From the NCBI RefSeq assembly GCF_001949145.1, contig NW_019091505.1:587690-599758 (forward strand): a DNA stretch of 12,069 nt, read 5' to 3'. Source of the DNA: Acanthaster planci (Eukaryota; Echinodermata; Asteroidea; Valvatida; Acanthasteridae). Shown one piece after another: positions 1 through 8,596 of this stretch (the first letter of the stretch is position 1; each line of letters opens with the position of its first letter). Under the pieces are notes generated by a model that saw only the letters and a list, made by a program, of their open reading frames with translations, made no database searches and was not told the origin of the DNA. The position numbers were made by a program, and so were the translations under genes.

Positions 1-131
1 TTACACACAGACATTAAAACGCTTTTAAATAAATAAATGCGTTAATTTTTTGTTTGTGGGCTGCATCCAAATCTCTTGTCTAGAGCTAGGTTTAGGTCTT
101 TGCTCCATTGGAAATGCGTGGAGACTCTGGA

Positions 132-529
132 AGCCCGTTTAATTTTGCCACTTTTTGACCCAGTTTCCGGCCTCCAAATTGCTTTAAGCTCAGGTGCGGC
201 CAGCTAGAGTTTCAGTATCATATTTTTTTCAATCGCCCGATTCCATGGCTCTCGGAACTGTCTGATAGAATATCTTGAGTGAATGACTTTTATGCATGAG
301 CTTGGCGGACAAACGTTTTGGGCATTCGGTTTTTTGAAAACCAAAAAAGGTAATCGAAAAAGGTACTGTTTTCATTTTCTTTGAAAAATGAAAAAAAGAT
401 TTGGACGGCATACGCGTAAACACGGACCCCAATCAGCCAATATTTGTGGATAGTATTGCTAGGGGTCAGCGCACTAATGTTCTATTTCAGCCAGGTTTAA
501 TTCATCCATGGAGGAAGTTTAAACGGGCT
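132..529. repeat. Possible inverted-repeat-bounded element
   Basis: AGCCCGTTTAA at 132-142 is repeated as its exact reverse complement, TTAAACGGGCT, at 519-529. The 398-bp span could be a non-autonomous DNA transposon with 11-bp terminal inverted repeats. I see no clear target-site duplication, and the interior is not recognisable, so chance pairing remains possible. Confidence 0.25.
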
Positions 530-723
530 ACGGTTTTGCTTTAAGAAGTCCATTACATCACAAATGAAACAACTTAGTTTTCAAAAGTTCTTAAAGTGCA
601 TCGGTAGAATACGATTTTATTTGTTTCTCGCACTGAAAACAACACCGTAAAGTGGTTGTTTTTATTTTTCCTTTTCAAAAACAAGAAACGACCTGTGTCA
701 ATACTTTTTTTATTTCAACTAGG

Positions 724-747
724 AAAAACGAAAAATGACTCGTTTTT
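724..747. repeat. A/T-rich hairpin
   Basis: AAAAACGA (724-731) pairs perfectly with TCGTTTTT (740-747) across an 8-nt loop. It sits inside a 640-790 stretch dominated by A and T runs that pair imperfectly with each other, for example GGAAAAAC near 722 and GTTTTTCC near 782. No gene is seen in this stretch. Confidence 0.4.
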
Positions 748-872
748 AATTTGATTACGTTGAAAAAACGGAAGAAACTTGTTTTTCCTATTTTGTTTTC
801 AAACCTGTATACGAGCCGAGGGATATCGTGACCGAGGCAACGACGAGTCGGAATTACGGGTGACTTGTGGTG

Positions 873-969
873 CCCGAGACGGACAATCTCGGGCTACGGC
901 TTGGCTTATTGCCATGTATATTGTGTAAAAAATGAAATATGAAGCCGTAGCCATAAAAGGCCTAGCCTT
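873..969. repeat. Cluster of three consecutive hairpins
   Basis: Three perfect stems follow one another. CCCGAGA (873-879) pairs with TCTCGGG (887-893). GGCTACGGCTT (892-902) pairs with AAGCCGTAGCC (942-952). AAGGC pairs with GCCTT around 957-969. The flanking sequence from about 805 is GC-richer than its surroundings. No tRNA-like A and B boxes are evident, so a SINE is not supported. A MITE-like repeat or a structured RNA are both possible. Confidence 0.45.
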
Positions 970-1537
970 CACTCAAGGCATACACCCTTCATCGCTAACT
1001 CGCACAGTGCGTGCATCACTGGTCTCTTTTTTGCGTTGAATGCCACGTCCGCCTTGGTAGAAGGCTACAAAATGTCCAAGTAAACAACGAGACACCGCTC
1101 GCTGCGCTTTCTCACGCGAAATTTGAATTCTACGTGGAAGTCAGCGGAACTGAGCGGGCCTGGTGTGTGCTACTTCGTGCTGCCTGAAAAAATGCAGTGT
1201 TTGGTCTCATGACAGGCAGAGTGTGTTCGCCGGATTGACACATTTTTAAGTAAGAACACATTAATATCGTCCTGGTAATGGTAAACATAGTTGTCTGGCA
1301 CAGTTTCCATCGAACCTTGCGTAAAATTCCTGGTTTAGCTGTCTTCTTGTGCATGTTGTGGCCCAATTTACGGACAAGTTGACATGGTATTGGTAGAACA
1401 TAGAAAAACCAAGGAAATTCAAATAGGCCTTGAAAGCCAGTGTACCATATCAAACCCTGAAGATTGCAAAACCGGTGTTCAACTTCAACGTTCATTACCT
1501 TTCATGCCTTTAGCAGCCTGTTCCTAAGGTAGGCCTA

Positions 1538-1679
1538 GTCCGAGTAACCAAGGAGCTCCATCAATGTCCATGGAGTAACTTTGACCATTTATCGCCCAGC
1601 CATGTCTGCATGTCATGCCACTATTTGCTGGGTCCATATGTTAAATAAAGGCAATTTGTAGGGTCCAAGTTACTCGGAC
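1538..1679. mobile_element. MITE-like element with 11-bp terminal repeats
   Basis: GTCCGAGTAAC at 1538-1548 and its exact reverse complement GTTACTCGGAC at 1669-1679 bound a 142-bp segment without coding capacity. Size and ends are typical of a miniature inverted-repeat transposable element. An internal near-copy of the end (GGAGTAAC near 1571) suggests subterminal repetition. No unambiguous target-site duplication is visible, so the superfamily cannot be assigned. Confidence 0.5.
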
Positions 1680-2284
1680 CAATAATAAGGAAACAAATTC
1701 TACTTTTCGAAACAACTTATCTGAACAAGTTGTTACTAACAATGTTGGTGATGTTCTCTTTCATATCAGAGAGAAAAAAGAACAGGGCTTTTGGTTGAGG
1801 AAAATTTTTGTGTAAAATAGTAGCGTACATATTGCTGCCCCAAAGAGCTGTGAATGACAACAAATTAGTGAATGTAGTCTGGTTCCTTGACCTGAATGGA
1901 GATTTGTTTTGATGAAATCATGAATCCAAAATGCCTCAGTTGGGTACCTACCGGTGGATGAGAAACAAAATGGCCTGATCCGCCTGAGTGGTTGTCTTTT
2001 GCCAAACTCGGGTTAGAAATTTGTGGTTTTCTTGTTTAAATATTGTCAAAATTTTTAGTTTTGTTTTGATGCCAATCAGGTTTGGGACCAAAGCCAAATC
2101 TAGCCATATCAGCAGTATAGGCTAAGCCGAAGTTCAAAGGTCAGCTACATGTATGTCAAGAATACATGGTTTATTCTTGTGAAATGTTTACTACAATACA
2201 AAGTAACTCATCAGCTTTAATTTGACACCTTGCTTGCATCAACATTGTCACATATCACAGAGTTAGGGTCCTTCGAAGGTGAAG

Positions 2285-2360
2285 GGTACAAAACCTACTT
2301 TTTCCAAGTTTTTGGTTTGTAAGGTACAAAACCAACTTTTCTGTAAGTTTTTGGTTTCAT
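2285..2360. repeat. Two-copy 38-bp tandem repeat
   Basis: Two adjacent 38-bp units start with GGTACAAAACC at 2285 and 2323, and both contain AAGTTTTTGGTTT. They differ at a few internal positions. The AAAACC and GGTTT parts of each unit are complementary, so each copy can fold weakly. No function is suggested by context. Confidence 0.6.
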
Positions 2361-2788
2361 AGTTTGTTTGTTTTTCACACCAAGTTTTAATGAAATGCTA
2401 TCCCCTCTGTTAACATTTTGCAAGTGACTGAAATTTCCAATCTCTGGTGAGCACATTATTCAGCCCTTAGCTTTTATGCACCAACACCTTCGACGTGTCC
2501 ACCTCCTCTGTCGACAAAAAGCCGTGAACGACGCCGCATGTCTCGCACTGCTCTTCTAACTTTCTTTCCATTCCATGAATATATTTCACTCAAAATAGCT
2601 CATACCCTGAATCAATAGCCTCTGAATTCCCCTCCAAATGATCCTTAAACTGTCTAAAGCACCCGGCTTACAATTAAGTGAGAATCAGAGATTCCAATAA
2701 TGATGGTAAGGTTTATTCACATTTGGGAAAAAAAGAAATTTCTCCATCAAATCAGAAATGTTTTAGTTGTCAAGCTCGAAGTTGCCAT

Positions 2789-2804
2789 CTACATGTACAT
2801 GTAG
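2789..2804. repeat. Perfect 16-bp palindrome
   Basis: CTACATGTACATGTAG is self-complementary over all 16 bases. It is the longest instance of the TACATGTA-type motif that recurs through the host part of the window. It is probably a simple-repeat product rather than a dedicated site. Confidence 0.55.
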
Positions 2805-2867
2805 TTTAAATAGCGATTTAAACTGTATGTTAATGTCCTGGAGATGACTTCACGGCACGCCAGCCTG

Positions 2868-3033
2868 GTGGCCACAAAAAGCATACATGTATGTCCTGTT
2901 GCCACATGCACGCTGACGACTGATGATTCCTGAGTGGTGCACAGTTTCGATGTGATCACAGCTACCAGACATTGCTGTGCTCAGGAATCAGTCATTGACG
3001 CGCATGTGCCAACAAGACATGCTGTGAATGGCC
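2868..3033. repeat. Long imperfect palindrome (foldback/MITE-like)
   Basis: The left arm (about 2868-2944) and right arm (about 2975-3033) are inverted copies that pair imperfectly over roughly 50-60 bases around a loop of about 30 nt. Matched landmarks are TGATTCCTGAG-type sequence near 2924-2934 against CTCAGGAATCA near 2980-2990, and CACATGC near 2903 against GCATGTG near 3002. Mismatches and small gaps are spread through the stem. A foldback MITE is most likely. If transcribed it would form a long hairpin. Confidence 0.55.
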
Positions 3034-3299
3034 TGTCAAACTACATGTATCTGCAGGTTTCTATTTTAAGGGAAATAACATTTGCCACAAGTTAGGAAGA
3101 AAGAAGACCACTATAGGACTGTGCAGTACTGTGGATTTTTGTGACGGACAAACTTTGACTTGCATTTGTTCATGCACATGGCAGTGGGAGCTCTGTGAAA
3201 TCATGTGTTAATAACGGATAACAATTATTGTCAAATACTGATGGCTATTTGATATGACAAATTGGGCTTTAGTGGCTTTGTATTATACAGTGCACATAA

Positions 3300-3716
3300 C
3301 CCCCTAGTGACCATTGAAATCCTACATAACCTTGTTGGGTTCAGCATGGTTAGGGTAAACCCTAACCCCCTAGGGACCATTGCAATCCTGCATAACCTTG
3401 TTGGGTACAGGGTTCAGCATGGTTAGGGTAAACCCTAACCCCCTAGTGACCATTGAAATCCTGCATAACCTTGTTGGGTTCAGGGTTTAGCATGGTTAGG
3501 GTAAACCCTAACCCCCTAGTGACCATTGAAATCCTGCATAACCTTGTTGGGTTCAGCATGGTTAGGGTAAACCCTAACCCCCTAGGGACCATTGCAATCC
3601 TGCATAACCTTGTTGGGTACTGGGTTCTGCATGGTTAGGGTAAACCCTAACCCCCTAGTGACCATTGCAATCCTGCATAACTTTGTTGGGTACAGGGTTC
3701 AGCATGGTTAGGGTTA
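3300..3716. repeat. Minisatellite with telomere-like hairpin junctions
   Basis: Six tandem units begin with CCCCCTAG at 3300, 3366, 3439, 3512, 3578 and 3651, so the spacing is 66, 73, 73, 66 and 73 bp. The long units carry a 7-bp insertion near their end. Units 1-3 and 4-6 match in order and in diagnostic bases, giving a 212-bp higher-order period. At each of the five internal junctions GGTTAGGG and CCCTAACC face each other across TAAA, a perfect 8-bp stem built from vertebrate-type telomere units in head-to-head orientation. Open frames through the array are by-products of the repeat. It ends about 160 bp before the first OFD1 exon. Confidence 0.9.
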
Positions 3717-3873
3717 AAAGAAAGGCCTGACGTTCCTGAATTAGTTCGTCCACGCTCACTGAACTGAGCTAAATCAGCAGTCAATTTTGCCTTGACAAAA
3801 ACTGAATGGTGTACCAAATACAAGAAACAGTACATATATCCGACAAAAATCTGTTCTAAATTTGTTGTTTCAG

Positions 3874-4015
3874 GGGTGTACTCGGATGTGACCTTCGAGG
3901 ATTCTTTGTAGAAATGGCCAAGTTCCAAACAGATTCAACCAGTATGACTGCTGAGGAACTCAAAACCAAACTTTACCATTCCTTCCGACAAAAAGGTGTA
4001 GTGGACTCACTCAAG
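3874..4015 (+). CDS. OFD1: OFD1-like centriolar protein, first coding exon
   Basis: A splice acceptor (TTGTTTCAG, ending 3873) opens this exon. After a 40-base untranslated stretch an ATG at 3914-3916 sits in a good context (GAAATGG). Thirty-four codons then run to a GTAGGA donor at 4016, phase 0. The segment TAEELKTKLYHSFRQKG closely resembles the start of animal OFD1, and the start lies within a few residues of the usual one. OFD1 is a centriole and centriolar-satellite protein needed for distal appendages and primary cilium assembly. The related FOP/FOPNL proteins share the TOF/LisH layout but match less well here. No in-frame stop separates the ATG from the acceptor, so an upstream start is not excluded. 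Confidence 0.82.
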
Positions 4016-4471
4016 GTAGGAATTAATTAATCCATTTGTCACAGCTGTCAATATGTTTGGCTTGAAAGTGACTGCTATTACAAATCTGAGGTCCTGAAAC
4101 ATTCTTGGCAACTTTGTCAAATCCAACATGCATTCAACGTTTGAGAGTATTCAACATTTAATACATGAAATTAGTGTTCTTTCTTTCTCTTTGGTATCAA
4201 GTCTGGCATGAGTGGACCTTTGGAGTTAAAATTCAAAAGAACACGTGCTTTGTAGAAATTGTAGTACAAGCTGTGCGTTGCGCAAAGTGGATCTTCTGTT
4301 TTTATATTACAAGTCTGTTCATGTGCATGTGTATGAATTTAAAAACACATCAATAAGTCAAGTTCCATGCAAAATTAAATCTGTCAAGTCTGTGAAAGTC
4401 TAGTGAAGTAAGTGATTGGTTCTGTTATAACTGAATAGTTTCTGACTCTATCATTCTGACATTCTTTACAG
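4016..4471 (+). other. OFD1 intron, 456 bp
   Basis: This GT..AG intron lies between the first two coding exons, in phase 0. A branch-point-like CTGAC lies near 4457, followed by a short pyrimidine-rich stretch before CAG. I see no nested gene or repeat. Confidence 0.75.
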
Positions 4472-4684
4472 ACTGAACTGAGGACTAAACTTGTGAATGA
4501 ACTGCTTGTCTCCTATTCCAGTCATCATCCACCAACTTCACCAAAAGCAGGCACTCAAGATGATGGAAGTAGCCCATTAATGCACAGAGCTGCTAATAGT
4601 TTAGTAGCAGACCATCTTAGACGATGTCAGTATGAATACACTCTAGCCGTCTTTCTCCCAGAAAGTGAGACGGGAAAAGACCAG
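4472..4684 (+). CDS. OFD1: OFD1-like protein, second coding exon (LisH start)
   Basis: This 71-codon phase-0 exon lies between an acceptor at TTCTTTACAG (ending 4471) and a GTATTG donor at 4685. It continues the reading frame as residues 35-105. It opens with TELRTKLVNELL, the helix that follows the first exon in OFD1. It then passes through a low-complexity Ser/Pro/His linker (residues 48-68) into NSLVADHLRRCQYEYTLAVF (76-95), the core of a LisH dimerisation motif. The strong match across the expected exon junction is the main reason to call OFD1 rather than another LisH protein. Reading past the donor leads soon to a stop near 4755, which supports the splice. Confidence 0.85.
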
Positions 4685-5538
4685 GTATTGACAACTGAAG
4701 ATGTAGACCACTTAACCCTCAAGGAGTTGGGATATTTTGGACCATCTCACAGCTGAATGTGGGTGCATTTTTCCATCCCCCAAGAACTCAGCTGTACATG
4801 CGTGCCAATTTTATGGAAACTTTTCATTACAAATGGGAAGTTTGAACTCAATCAAACATATTGTTTTGTTACTATTATTTGAAGTTCCAGGCTACAGGCA
4901 AGCCAGCCTGCATGCATTGTGCACTACATCAGTGTACATTGGAAAAAGTATATATTTTAGGCTGACCTGTCTCGGCAAAATGGCTGCTCTGAAAAAACAA
5001 ATGGTTAAAGTTTTAAAAAAATTGGTGTCAAAATGACCGTAAAGAGTTTGCCTAAAGTGCACTGTGGAGACATTGGAAAGAATGTGGAATGGGGACGTTT
5101 TCCCCTTTCCCACACTTGTTTGGGGTTAGTTGCAATAGAATTGCATCTCACTGCTTGCAAAATATGTTCAGTATTCATATTTTGTTTGTGGATTTTGGAA
5201 CAGGTGCACCATTACTAAATGGGCAAAATTTAGTTAAGTATTAAAGAAACCATTCTGGGGTACTTGTGTGTAGAGTTTGCAAATAGGACCATGCAGACAT
5301 GTAAAACCATGCTGACATGCTGTAGTTGTTGGGATGTAGAATGATCATTAATTATTGTGGGAACTTACATGTAAATGTAAACATTGTGGGGACCAGTTTT
5401 CTTCTTCAAAACGCAGTTCCAAGCATTGTCCCGCAATGCAAGGCTGGCCAGGCCACAGCTACGCACACATGTATACGTTTACAGTACATACAATCCCTGA
5501 TGAATTTTTCATTTTTTTTCTTTTTTTTCTTTTTTCAG
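4685..5538 (+). other. OFD1 intron, 854 bp
   Basis: This GT..AG intron in phase 0 ends in a tract of almost pure T with a few C from about 5509 to 5536. Several short open frames fall inside it on both strands, but none has recognisable content or splice support. Small ACATGTA motifs occur near 5368 and 5466. Confidence 0.7.
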
Positions 5539-5607
5539 ATATTTACCACTAGGGAGTTGTTGGGAATGCTGTCTATTCATCCAGATTCACTGTTATTCAG
5601 ACGAGTG
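5539..5607 (+). CDS. OFD1: OFD1-like protein, third coding exon (LisH end)
   Basis: A short 23-codon phase-0 exon is preceded by a very long pyrimidine tract and TTTTTCAG (ending 5538). It is followed by the strong donor GTAAGA at 5608. It encodes IFTTRELLGMLSIHPDSLLF and three more residues (106-128). This closes the LisH region and corresponds in order and spacing to OFD1. No convincing next exon is found before the Polinton begins, so the coding sequence in this window stops at residue 128. The remaining, largely coiled-coil, part of a roughly 1000-residue protein must lie outside. Confidence 0.8.
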
Positions 5608-6119
5608 GTAAGAACTTGTTTTAAAGCCAACCTTACTGTTTGACATGTTTTTTCCCCCTTAATTCTTTGTGGTGTTTGGAACACTTTACATATTTTTGGA
5701 CAGAAAGGAGAAAGTGCCTAATCCAAGCCTGTCCAAAGTTCTACCTTTGTTACTGAATAGTGCAAAGTTACTTATTTGAGACTCTTGAGGAGTTGGCAAA
5801 GGAAGAGGCACAAGATCACAAACAGCATACTATACAATGTGCTAGTAGTTTTGATCCTTGCAATCCATACATACGGATGCCCATCTAAGAAGTCATGTCT
5901 CACAAATGCTCGTCCCATCATATGCATGTAGCTTTGGTTGCTGTTCAGCATTAATCGGCTCACATACTATGTAAGCTTCCTTGAAGGGGATCAACATTTC
6001 AGTTGCATTATCTTGGTGTCGCGACCATACCATGGGGCATTAAGAATATTCGATATATTCATTACTTTTTATATCTCGATATCATAAAAACTTATCGCGA
6101 TATCAGTAGTAGGTAACGG
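5608..6119 (+). other. Start of third OFD1 intron; no gene seen
   Basis: This is sequence between the last recognised OFD1 exon and the left side of the Polinton. It opens with a strong GTAAGA donor. I find no OFD1-like exon here. The last 80 bases (about 6040-6119) are A/T-rich with repeated TATCG/CGATA elements, including the perfect palindrome TATCGCGATA at 6093-6102. They may mark an insertion boundary or another small repeat. Confidence 0.5.
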
Positions 6120-6154
6120 GGGGTAACAGAGCAGCCCCCTCCTCTCCACTATTC

Positions 6155-6215
6155 CCAGCCCAAAAGGGACTTCCCCAGTTTCACTCGTGACTCCCAAGCA
6201 AAAAGGGACTTCCCC
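6155..6215. repeat. 39-bp-spaced direct repeats at left flank
   Basis: AAAAGGGACTTCCCC occurs at 6162-6176 and again at 6201-6215. Upstream bases are also partly shared (CCCAGCC at 6155 and CCCAAGC at 6193). The repeats lie before the first element gene and may be subterminal repeats or a duplicated promoter module. Confidence 0.75.
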
Positions 6216-6226
6216 TGGGACTTTCC
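6166..6226 (+). promoter_or_regulatory. Three NF-kB/Rel consensus decamers
   Basis: GGGACTTCCC at 6166-6175 and 6205-6214, and GGGACTTTCC at 6217-6226, each fit the Rel-family site GGGRNNYYCC exactly. They lie 83-143 bp before the ATG of the first element frame and just upstream of TATA-like boxes, a normal place for activator sites. Whether Rel proteins bind is inference. Two of the three copies come from the local 39-bp duplication. Confidence 0.5.
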
Positions 6227-6281
6227 ACTCCCTGTTAAAAACTAGCTCCTCCCTGAAGCTTCAAATAAAAAGGAGATAATT

Positions 6282-6301
6282 TATAAAACCTATATATAAA
6301 A
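6282..6301 (+). promoter_or_regulatory. Paired TATA-like boxes before the polymerase
   Basis: TATAAAA at 6282-6288 and TATATAAAA at 6293-6301 lie immediately before the first ATG (6309). With standard spacing the transcript start would fall at about 6310-6330, at or just after that ATG. Either a later start is used or transcription begins further upstream. Confidence 0.4.
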
Positions 6302-6308
6302 CAGAGAC

Positions 6309-8596
6309 ATGAACAGAGAAACCAAATCACAAAGCCACCCTGTCTTAGCGGACTTTAGGAGATTGAAAAAATCGTTTCTAGTAGACTTTGTCAAACGATA
6401 TAACATTCCATTACCGCCACCCGCTAAAAAAAGTCACTCAAAGCCGGAGCTCGTAAAAGCAATTCAAGCAAGCCAACGACAATTTAGAAATCTAACCCGC
6501 CAATCATATCACCAGCTTTTAAAAATAGTGCAAGACAATGACATTGAATTTACGTCCACGGCACAAAAGGCAAAATTTTGCGAACAGACCTAATTACTGT
6601 GATTAAATCACACGATAACCCGGAAGTGATTGAAGAGGTCAACATTTGAAGAATCAGACGTTTTAAAGGCAACTGTAGAAACTGGGAATTGACACCTACT
6701 TTCTTTGCCGACGACTTGATTCACTTTTTTGATTTCTATAAAAAGTTTACAAAGTTGTCAGACAGTGTCAAACATCGGCTAGAAACCAACCCAAATTATA
6801 AGATAAACAACGAGCGTACCTCGAATTACACGACAGCAGACAGCTTAAATTTTGCAAACGTAGACTTTCCCACGCCCTTGTCACAGATTTCATGAATCGA
6901 ATCACGAAACAACCTTAACACCAACGTATTTGGCTATACTGAGAAAGAAGGCGTTTATATATTTTACAAAACTAAACGCGTTAATTTACTCTCTTTTACC
7001 AGAGGTGACACGAGTCATTACTGCTGGGTCAAGAACTTTTCTTGGTTGATGTGTGACGTCACTAAACATAAAGCTAAATTACACTGGTATTTTAAATGTC
7101 TATCTCTCTTTCAAACAAAAGAAAGACTAGACAGACGCCAAGAAGATTGTCAAGGGATGGACACGGCCCCTTTCAAGGTGGTACTTCCCGAAAAGGGCAA
7201 AAACATTCTCAAATTTGAAAACTATAAAAACTAGCAAGACGCTCCTTTCGTAATCTATGCGGATTTCGAATCTGTTTTAGAGCGCCTCCCACCAAAAGAG
7301 TCGAACACGGTCAAAACACAAATTCACAAACCTTCAGGCTATTTATACGCAGTTGTGAGATGTTACAGAATCTGCACTAGTCGCGAAACTTATAGAGGCC
7401 AAGACGCGGCCTTTAAATTTGTGCAGTCGCTGTCTAGAGAAGTTGCCAAGCTCATTTACATTTACATGACAAGCACAACGATTTCCCACCCCCTGAAAAT
7501 TTGTTGGTTCCCAATGAGTGGTTCTCAGACTACCAAAACGATTTTATAGAAAACGTAGAGAGAATTACTTCCATAGACAAGCTCGTATCCACTTTGAGCA
7601 TCAAACACAAATACATGTACGTGGTTCATTATCGAACGTTACAAAAATATCTGGAACTCGGCTTGCAGCTATAAGAGGTGGACCGGGCAATGTCTTTTAA
7701 ACAGGCACCTTGGATGAAGAGTTACAGCGACAAAAAAAAACGAGTTGCAAAAATTAGCCAAGTCTGACTTCGAAAAAGAGTTTTTCAAATTGATGAATAA
7801 TTCAGTCTTTGGAAAGACGATGGAAAATGTTTGCTGTTGTATCGACGGGCATTTACTGAGAGATTATCAAGACGCTGCCAAGTATAAGCGACTAATTTTC
7901 AAACCAAATTATAAAATGAAAAAAAGAGTGCGAGCTTTCATTTGTCGAATGTATCACATAAAAACAAAGCCAAATAAGCCTGTATATTGCGGAGTGAGCG
8001 TGCTAGATCTATCCAAAGCTTTGATGTACGATTTTTACTACAATGAAATGTAAGCCTACTTTGACTCGGACATCGGTCTTTTGTATACTGATACGGATAG
8101 CCTATTAGTCGAGATTAAAACGAACAATGTAACCAAATACCTGCGTAAAAAGTGCAAGTTATTTGACTTTAGCAATTACCCGCCGGATCATCTACTTCAC
8201 GATACGAAAAATAAAAAAGTCATTGGCAAAATGAAAGATGGGTTTGGCGGACAAGCAATTTCAGAAGTCGTCTGCATACGTCCAAAAATGTATTCGATTT
8301 TAACTGAACACCAAAATTTGAAAAAGGCTAAAAGAGTTACTAAAGTCGTAACTGAAAAAAGGTTGACACACAAGGCCTATAAAAACACCCTGTTTGAAAA
8401 AATGCAATGTTACAACAAACAGCAGCTTTTCAGATCTGATAAGCATCTGCTATTCATGGTCTCGCAAAATAAGTTAAGTCTTTCGGCCTTGGACACAAAG
8501 CGTTATTTATTACCAGACGGGATGAACACTTCAGCTTACGAGCATTATCAAGCAGTTCAAGCAGGCAGTAATTCTGTATCTTCTGGGATCACTTGA
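6309..8596 (+). pseudogene. Protein-primed family B DNA polymerase, Polinton type (broken)
   Basis: The gene would replicate the element by protein-primed synthesis. The first frame (6309 to about 6565) encodes a basic, SAP-like helix-loop-helix stretch (LKKSFLVDFVKRYNI). The next frame, to about 7455, carries the N-terminal region and exonuclease motif I, YADFES at 7256-7273. The frame from 7456 to about 7735 holds the HNDFPPPEN block. The last, from about 7740, has polymerase motif B (KLMNNSVFGKTMEN, 7787-7828) and catalytic motif C YTDTDS (8084-8101). In-frame stops lie at 6647, 6893, 7232, 7672 and 8051. The last frame change is at an A9 run (7732-7740). About 760 codons compares with 1000 or more in the family. 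Exonuclease II/III and motif A are missing at about 7455. Confidence 0.9.
8506..8511 (-). terminator. Poly(A) signal for the integrase
   Basis: AATAAA on the minus strand lies about 46 nt past the integrase stop codon, within the 3' part of the polymerase frame. The position suits a polyadenylation signal for the minus-strand transcript. Confidence 0.4.

Larger units (their letters stand above)
1..3299. other. Gene-free upstream region with small repeats
   Basis: I recognise no coding region here on either strand. The longest open frame (minus strand, 1130-1495, 121 codons) has no motif, no family resemblance and no splice context that I can support. The region is rich in A/T tracts and short inverted repeats, listed separately, and looks like ordinary intergenic DNA seeded with small non-autonomous transposons. 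The motif ACATGTA recurs (near 2150, 2791, 2885 and 3043). Any promoter of the downstream OFD1 gene would be expected nearer to 3.7-3.9 kb. Confidence 0.6.

Noticed and set aside
229-432. 67-codon minus-strand open frame
   Set aside because: Low-complexity Phe/Lys content comes from A/T runs, and no family resemblance is seen.
805-970. tRNA-derived SINE or tRNA gene
   Set aside because: Hairpins are present, but no matching A and B box promoter elements or cloverleaf order could be found.
1130-1495. 121-codon minus-strand open frame
   Set aside because: No recognisable domain, no splice or promoter context, and composition compatible with random non-coding DNA.
3348-3367. True interstitial telomere array
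   Set aside because: Each junction has single TTAGGG and CCCTAA units within a longer unrelated repeat, not a run of telomere repeats.
3300-3716. CRISPR array
   Set aside because: Units are contiguous near-identical repeats with no unique spacers, in a eukaryotic context.
3453-3928. Open frames through and just after the minisatellite
   Set aside because: The plus-strand frame is a translation of the tandem repeat, and the minus-strand frame crosses the repeat edge and the first OFD1 exon.
4737-5218. Several 60-100-codon open frames in the second intron
   Set aside because: They overlap on both strands and show no conserved content. One partly reads intron past the true exon donor.
3914-5607. 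FOP/FOPNL instead of OFD1
   Set aside because: These share the LisH layout, but the N-terminal helix, linker position and the LisH sequence match OFD1 better, and exon order agrees.
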